A stretch of DNA of 64,000 nucleotides. It comes from Vombatus ursinus (taxonomy: Eukaryota; Chordata; Mammalia; Diprotodontia; Vombatidae). This document shows positions 58,993 to 64,000 of this stretch, piece by piece (the stretch's first letter is position 1; each line of letters starts with the position of its first letter). The notes beneath the pieces were generated by a model. That model had not been told where the DNA came from. It worked only from the letters and a program-made list of their open reading frames with translations, and made no database searches. The stretch is from the NCBI RefSeq assembly GCF_900497805.2, contig NW_020949602.1, positions 2,409,536 through 2,473,535 of the forward strand, read 5' to 3'. A program made the position numbers and the translations under genes.

Positions 58993-60660
58993 ACAAAGAT
59001 CAGATTGAACCAGTGGGTGAAGGCCATACTGGAGATACCTTAGTCTTGTCAAGGAGAGGCACAGACAGCATGATGCTATTAAGGACAAGGCTGTGGATTG
59101 TCTTGCCTTATTTTGCCCAGACTGGTAGTGCGGCGGTCACTTTAGGCCTAACTTCACTGCTGATCCTCATGGACACTTTGACTTGCTCCATTTTTGATCT
59201 AGGCTGATTTGCCCATCTTTTGGCATCCTGGTGGCCTGAACATGATAAAGAGGAAAACAGCCTACAGAAATACTTTGGGAAAAGTTTGCATCAGGCCACT
59301 GAGTAAAGCATAAAGGCTGAGAAATGTACATGACCTTGGAATTATTGAATGGAAACGATACTGGTTTTCTACCAGATGGTGCCTAGGAAGCAGTTCAGAT
59401 CCAAGAGTGGAATCAAAAGGCCCTCCACGGGTGACAGCTTCCTCATTGACACATTATTCATTGTGTTCATGTGGGTGGGTCATGTAGAATTGTTTATAGA
59501 AACAGAGGGGTTCACAATGTTGATTAAGGACTAGTTATACACACCAAAAGATTACAGATGAATTATCCCTAAGGAGACTAGACATATTGGTCAATGCAGG
59601 TTATGCAAAAAAAAAAATTGAAAAGGAAAACAAATCATTTCAAATTGCAAAAAAATAGTACCTCAGGAATACTGATTAAGATGCAGCCTGTTGGCTAGAA
59701 TTCTATTTTTTTCATATATTATTGGACAACAATCAATCCCCATACTATAAATATTCATATGGATCTTTAATCTTATCTACTTTGGTCTCATTTACTGTAT
59801 CCAGTAATATGGATTGGAACCATCTGTCCCTGCTTACTTGGTGGGATTCTTACCCATGTCCTCTCATAATTTCATTACAGGGGTACACTTGAGATGCCGG
59901 GGGCCTTCCTCACTTTCTCCTGACATCACAAATATACTAATAGAGTACACTGGCAATCTATCTGTCATTTCCCTCAGCAGATGACCAGCCTATCTTCCCT
60001 CCCTGCCATATCATTCCCTGATGATTACAAATACAGAGCCTAAGTAATCCTTGAGAACTCAATAAATAAATTGTGCTTGAACTGAGGGATTATCACAGAC
60101 AAAACCGTTGCCCGCAATTGTCTGGATGTCACATTGATCCTCAATATTTAAGAATGAATCTAACAGATGTTACCATCCCAACTCCTCTTAATCTCTGAGT
60201 CATGTGGAATGAAACATTTCCATAGAGAGAATCAACAGAAGAAATCAAACTCATGTGTGAACAGGACAAACCACCCCTGTAAGGTCTACTACTAGAATGG
60301 CACCCAGGATGCTTTTAGGGAGCCCACAGAGGATGAGCTAACACCTGCAGTACTGTTATCCAATTACAAAAGCACTTCTTTTATAGACTTATGAAAAAGT
60401 CCGCAGAATACTAAATGCGGAGAAATCATATCAGAATAGCCACTCGTCTCAGAATTGTTTCTATCTGAACTCAATCCAAAAAGATGAGAAAATCAGCAAT
60501 AACAATAATAATGTATATATTGTTCCCATTGTCCTGTTTGCTGCTTGAGCATTGGTAAGCCTAGAGAAAACGAGTTTATCTCCTAACATTTTCATTCAAT
60601 TACATATAGCAGTTGTTTTAATTACTTCTGTAATATTCTGGAGAACACTGAATAGAAGGG
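58993..60660. other. Longest repeat-poor stretch in the window, about 1.67 kb
   Basis: No repeat I can name. Open frames of 60-80 codons lack domains. The part near 59100-59230 (GTAGTGCGGCGGTCAC, CATGGACACTTTGACTTGCT) feels like an old interspersed repeat but I cannot assign it. Short homology to 60850-60895 around TTCTATCTGAAC may be chance. Confidence 0.42.
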
Positions 60661-60663
60661 AGA

Positions 60664-60812
60664 GGGGCAAGCATTTAAGCACCTACTATGTGCCTTTTTA
60701 CAGATCAGAGAAATTGAGGCAAGCAGGATGAAGTGACTTGCCCAGGGTCACATAGCTAGTAAGTGTCTGGGGCTGGATTTGAACTCCAGACTCAGTGCTC
60801 AGTGGCACCACT
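60664..60812 (-). mobile_element. L2 terminus fused to a CORE-SINE body
   Basis: AAGCATTTAAGCACCTACTA (L2 3' end reversed) passes directly into TTTTTACAGATCAGAGAAAT and GACTTGCCCAGGGTCACATA (SINE reversed). Confidence 0.7.
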
Positions 60813-61092
60813 CAGCTATAGAAGAGGGTAGCAACTTGTCCCATAACAAGATCAGTTCTATCTGAACACCATTGAAAAATATGAGAGATTACCGGCAACA
60901 TCTTAGAACTAGACTAGACACAATGTTATATTTGCTTCTAGGCTCCTCCAGCCTTCCTTCTTGAAATTCAGCTCACAGATAGATAGCAAAGCAGGAAAGT
61001 CATCATGGAAGAGGATACACTGAGCTGAATTCTCAAGTGTTCCTGTGTTTATACCTAGAAGAATGAGAACTCCCTGAGATATGGAGCACATC
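60813..61092. other. Single-copy stretch
   Basis: No feature recognised. Confidence 0.4.
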
Positions 61093-61352
61093 TTGGAGGA
61101 AGTGTGGTGCAGTGGAAAGTGTACTAGACTTGGACCCCCAAAAAACCTGATCTAATCCTAACCTTCTGACTCTGACACTTCCTACCTGGGTGACTTTGGG
61201 CAGATCTCTTCATTTCTCTGGGACTGATCTGTAAAATATGGAGGTTAGACTCAATGATCTCCAAGGTCATTCCAGATCTAAATCTCAGCTAAATTTTGTG
61301 TCTCGCCCAGTGCCTAACACTTTAGGTTCTTACTGAACATGCGTTGAATGGA
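61093..61352 (+). mobile_element. THER/MIR-type SINE, then an L2 terminus
   Basis: AAGTGTGGTGCAGTGGAAAG, GACTTTGGGCAGATCTCTTC and CTCCAAGGTCATTCCAGATC, then CGCCCAGTGCCTAACACTTT, an L2-like end. Confidence 0.68.
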
Positions 61353-61689
61353 AATGGGTCACATTTACTATGAAATATGGGAAAGGCTTGAGAAAATGAC
61401 GTATTGAGTGGTTCAGGGAGCAGAAAGGCTTTCCTTAGGATACTATTATCAGGAGAGTTTGGTGGGCACTGCCCCCTCCCAGCAACTTGCCTTGCCCATT
61501 GCTAGTAAATGCTGTAGAAGATGGTCAGAAAGAAATCAAGCAACCATCTGAGGAGACTTAGTTTCTCCCTGGTCTAATACTTCAATGAAAATCAGTGAAT
61601 TATTATTGTTACTGATTATCAATAATACATTTGAATCAAGAATTAAATAACATAATCATAATAATATAATTAAAAATCAAATAAGTTAA
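61353..61689. other. Single-copy stretch, AT-rich at right
   Basis: The right 120 bases are rich in AATAATTA-type sequence. No feature recognised. Confidence 0.4.
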
Positions 61690-61945
61690 TTATCATTAAC
61701 AACTAACATCTATATCTGTTAATTTTTTAAGGTTTGCAAAGCACTTGACATGTATTACTTCCTTTGATCTTTACGATAACCCTATGAGGTGGATGCTTTT
61801 ATTTTTCCCATCTTACAGATAAGGAAACTGGGACTCAGAGAGATTAAGCAAGTTGCCCAGGGTCACACAGCTAATCAGTGTCAAAAGCAGGATTCACACT
61901 CGGGTCTTTCTGACTCTGAGCCTGCCTCAATATATACCCACTCTG
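61690..61945 (-). mobile_element. MIR-type SINE, near full length
   Basis: AAGGTTTGCAAAGCACTTGA, CATCTTACAGATAAGGAAAC, GTTGCCCAGGGTCACACAGC and CTCGGGTCTTTCTGACTCTG in order. Confidence 0.82.
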
Positions 61946-61956
61946 TGCCAGGTACT

Positions 61957-61987
61957 GTTTTTTTTTGTTTGTTTGTTTGTTTTTGCA
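61957..61987. repeat. T-rich (TTTG)n run
   Basis: A T run then four to five GTTT units. Confidence 0.85.
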
Positions 61988-62052
61988 GCCCATACTTACA
62001 TCCTTAAAAATAATTTCAGCAATTGCTAGGTGATGACTTTGTGCAGGGACAG

Positions 62053-62290
62053 AGGTAGCAGTGTGGTACCTTGACAGTAAGGTGGCCTTTGAATCAGGAA
62101 GACTTGGGTTCAAGTGTTGCCTTGGACTGTAGGCAGTAGTAGTGTCTGTGTGATCTTGGATAAGTCACTTGACCTCTCAGTGCACTCAACCTAAGACTCT
62201 TAGTTGCAGAGGAGGTATAGATCTGCATTTGTAAAGGGAATTTCCTCACCAGGAGTACCCTATGGTCTAAATCACAGGTCCAGACCATTG
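62053..62290 (+). mobile_element. Marsupial SINE with long 3' domain
   Basis: SINE head and core (GAATCAGGAAGACTTGGGTT, ATCTTGGATAAGTCACTTGA) continue into a 3' domain unlike MIR: CTAAGACTCTTAGTTGCAGA, TCTGCATTTGTAAAGGGAAT, CACAGGTCCAGACC. Pieces of this domain recur at 19335, 28661 and 39288. Confidence 0.7.
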
Positions 62291-62361
62291 GGCAGAACAC
62301 CGTCCTCAGTACTAGGAGAGACATGAAGTTTAGATAAACAAAGCAGAGATAAATGCAGAGA

Positions 62362-62620
62362 CAGAGCTCACAGTCCAGGAGGGGGAAAAAGGCACAAAAA
62401 GATAACTATGACCAAAAAAAAAACGGCATGAAAAATGCACTAGAATAGGACAAAATAAAATGCTGTGAGTTTCCTGAGGGAAGTTATTACTAACAGGGTT
62501 GATCAGGAACAACTATGGGGAGAAAGTAGCATTAGCCTTCAAAGAGCTATCCGGTGGGCAGAGGACAGGAGGGAAGATGGAGGCAGAGGGCACTCCCTGG
62601 GCGTGTTCAGTGAGCCATCC
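62362..62620 (-). mobile_element. L2 fragment, diverged
   Basis: GAGCTCACAGTCCAGGAGGG and GTTGATCAGGAACAACTATG keep the reversed L2 order. Weak. Confidence 0.42.
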
Positions 62621-62744
62621 TCTGCTGCTCCCTGGAGACCTGCTTCTTGGGTTGAATCAGAAAGAATTAAACTAAGAGGAAGAAAGAGAAGAAGGACAGA
62701 TTCAAGATGCCCTAGAACTCTTGTGTCCCTTTCACAGACTGGTA

Positions 62745-63362
62745 CATCTGACAAATAGCCTCAGGCTGGCCACTCCCTTGTTGACCAATAACATTTTCCC
62801 CACCCAGCTTCACTCCTTTGGACTTTTCCATCATGACCCAGGAACCTCTTCCTGCTGCCACGTCACTTTAGCCCTGGTACCTCATCAGTATCCTCTGCCC
62901 CCAGGCTCTCTCCTTTGGATTGGAGGGCTCCTCACAGAACCCCCATTGACCGAGGGGGCTCATGTCGCCATCTCTTCATTTCCCACCAGGCTGCTGCCTT
63001 TTGGATCATGCTCCAGGAACTTCTTCATCAAACTCACATCAGCCCTGCTTCCCTTGCTCCTGGGCCCCTTTCTCCCTCTGATTAGAACAGATAGGAACCC
63101 AGAACCTCCTCTTACAGAGGGCTCCCAGAGCAGTTATCTCATAATTTTCTTATATGCTTTGGATGTAATCCTTTGGATACTAGATAACTTCCCTCTCCCC
63201 CTCCCTTTTCAGCTTCCTTCTGTGTGTTGTCTTTCTCCATTAGATTATAAACTCCCTCAGGGTGGGGACCATCTTTCTTTTTTTTCCCTCTATTTATACT
63301 CTCAGGGCTCACCACGGTACCTGGTACATAGTAGACACTTAATAAATGTTTATTGATTGAAT
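62745..63362 (+). mobile_element. L2-tailed element, longest copy, with internal duplication
   Basis: The right third is L2-like: TTCCTTCTGTGTGTTGTCTT, TAGATTATAAACTCCCTCAG, GACACTTAATAAATGTTTAT. The left two thirds show two similar units of about 180 bases: GACCCAGGAACCTCTTCC, then GAACCCCCATTGACCGAGGG, and again GCTCCAGGAACTTCTTCATC, then GAACCTCCTCTTACAGAGGG. A 211-codon frame runs through it but ends in the L2 tail, so it is not a gene. Confidence 0.7.
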
Positions 63363-64000
63363 GACGTGGCAAATTCTAAACCACTGTAGACTGAGCTCTG
63401 GGGCCTCTCATGCAAAGTTTTTTTTTTTTTTAATAGTTATGCACATGTCTAACTAAATTCTAGGGTCCCTTTATTACCAGATTTTGAATACCGCCCTGAT
63501 GCCATGTGGTAGAGTTGGGTGGGGAGCACAACAACAAAATCAATCATTGTGTTGTGATTTCGACTTGGTAACAAGGACAGTCATTGGATTGGACTCTAAC
63601 ACTTGGAACAGAATTTTTGGACAGTGATGTTGGAGGCAAAGTCCAGAATGATTTCTTCATAGGATTACCCGCATTCTGGAAAGAACTATTTAACTCTGCC
63701 TTTATTTTACAAACCAAATGGGCCAGCGCTGATGAATTCATGATAAAATGATTTAGCTTCTCTTGCAGAAAATCCTCCCCCCCTCCCATTCTACCTCATT
63801 CTCCCCAAAAACATGGATTCAGGGCCTAACTTCCCCCTGAAAAATATGTCTTTCATTAAACTAGATCAGTCCAGATCAACAAAAGAATCTGATTTTTCCA
63901 ATATGGACAAGACAGGCAGGTTCTAATTAGGGGGCATATAATTGGAGAGGAATACAAGCCTAATGATTATAGGAAAATTGTTCACTGATGAAATAACGAG
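63363..64000. other. Single-copy stretch to window end
   Basis: About 640 bases with only a T run near 63418. Even composition, no repeat, no domain-bearing frame. The part 63690-63770 (TTTACAAACCAAATGGGCCA, TTCATGATAAAATGATTTAG) resembles conserved non-coding DNA but this is only an impression. Confidence 0.4.

Noticed and set aside
58993-59230. Small structural RNA pseudogene
   Set aside because: A vague resemblance only. No SRP, 5S, U-RNA or Y-RNA core motif could be found.
62721-63356. Longest open frame (211 codons, plus strand)
   Set aside because: It runs through a dispersed L2-tailed element and ends in the L2 3' terminus. No domain.

Overview
The window is most likely nuclear DNA of a marsupial. 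The evidence is its repeats: tRNA-derived CORE-SINEs with the marsupial head GCAGCTAGGTGGC, a Mar1 subfamily whose tail resembles the Bov-B/RTE LINE 3' end, many MIR/THER-type SINEs, and dense L2 and CR1/L3 relics, with some L1 and small hAT elements. Nothing looks bacterial, viral or organellar. The species cannot be told from this sequence. There are two assembly gaps: 100 N at 34457-34556 and 10 N at 53841-53850.

I recognise no protein-coding gene, tRNA, rRNA or known ncRNA. The longest open frames lie in repeats or low-complexity DNA. The window therefore reads as intergenic or large-intron DNA. Seven exon-like signals are listed with low confidence. The best are 47937-48016 (+, a possible signal-peptide exon), 29733-29942 (-), 32104-32187 (+) and 34753-34957 (+).

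Layout. 1-7.5 kb: L1 end, SINEs, CR1 and L2 pieces, microsatellites. 7.5-13.8 kb: hAT element, a long L2 carrying a MIR, a 1.4-kb L1 ORF2 end, and CR1 fragments. 13.8-19.8 kb: CR1-rich, with a CR1-tailed composite family in several copies. 19.8-29.6 kb: SINEs, a 1.6-kb L2 and a 430-bp polypurine tract. 29.6-36.4 kb: more single-copy DNA, a 33-bp minisatellite, the 100-N gap and a complete small hAT element. 36.4-39.6 kb: a decayed RTE-like LINE with endonuclease and reverse-transcriptase remnants, then L1 and L2 ends. 39.6-46.5 kb: young SINEs, L2, a CpG-enriched block and a 60-bp inverted repeat. 46.5-53.2 kb: an exon-like signal, L2-in-L2 nests and a dense SINE stack. 53.2-64 kb: SINEs, CR1 reverse transcriptase, L2-tailed elements and the longest single-copy stretches.

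Nesting gives relative ages. L2, CR1 and MIR relics are the old layer. hAT and L1 insertions sit in or between them. Mar1 and poly(A) SINEs are youngest, and several keep 10-12 bp target-site duplications. Family names come from recalled consensus features, not from a database search, so subfamily names are tentative. Element edges are good to roughly 5-30 bp unless a target-site duplication is given.
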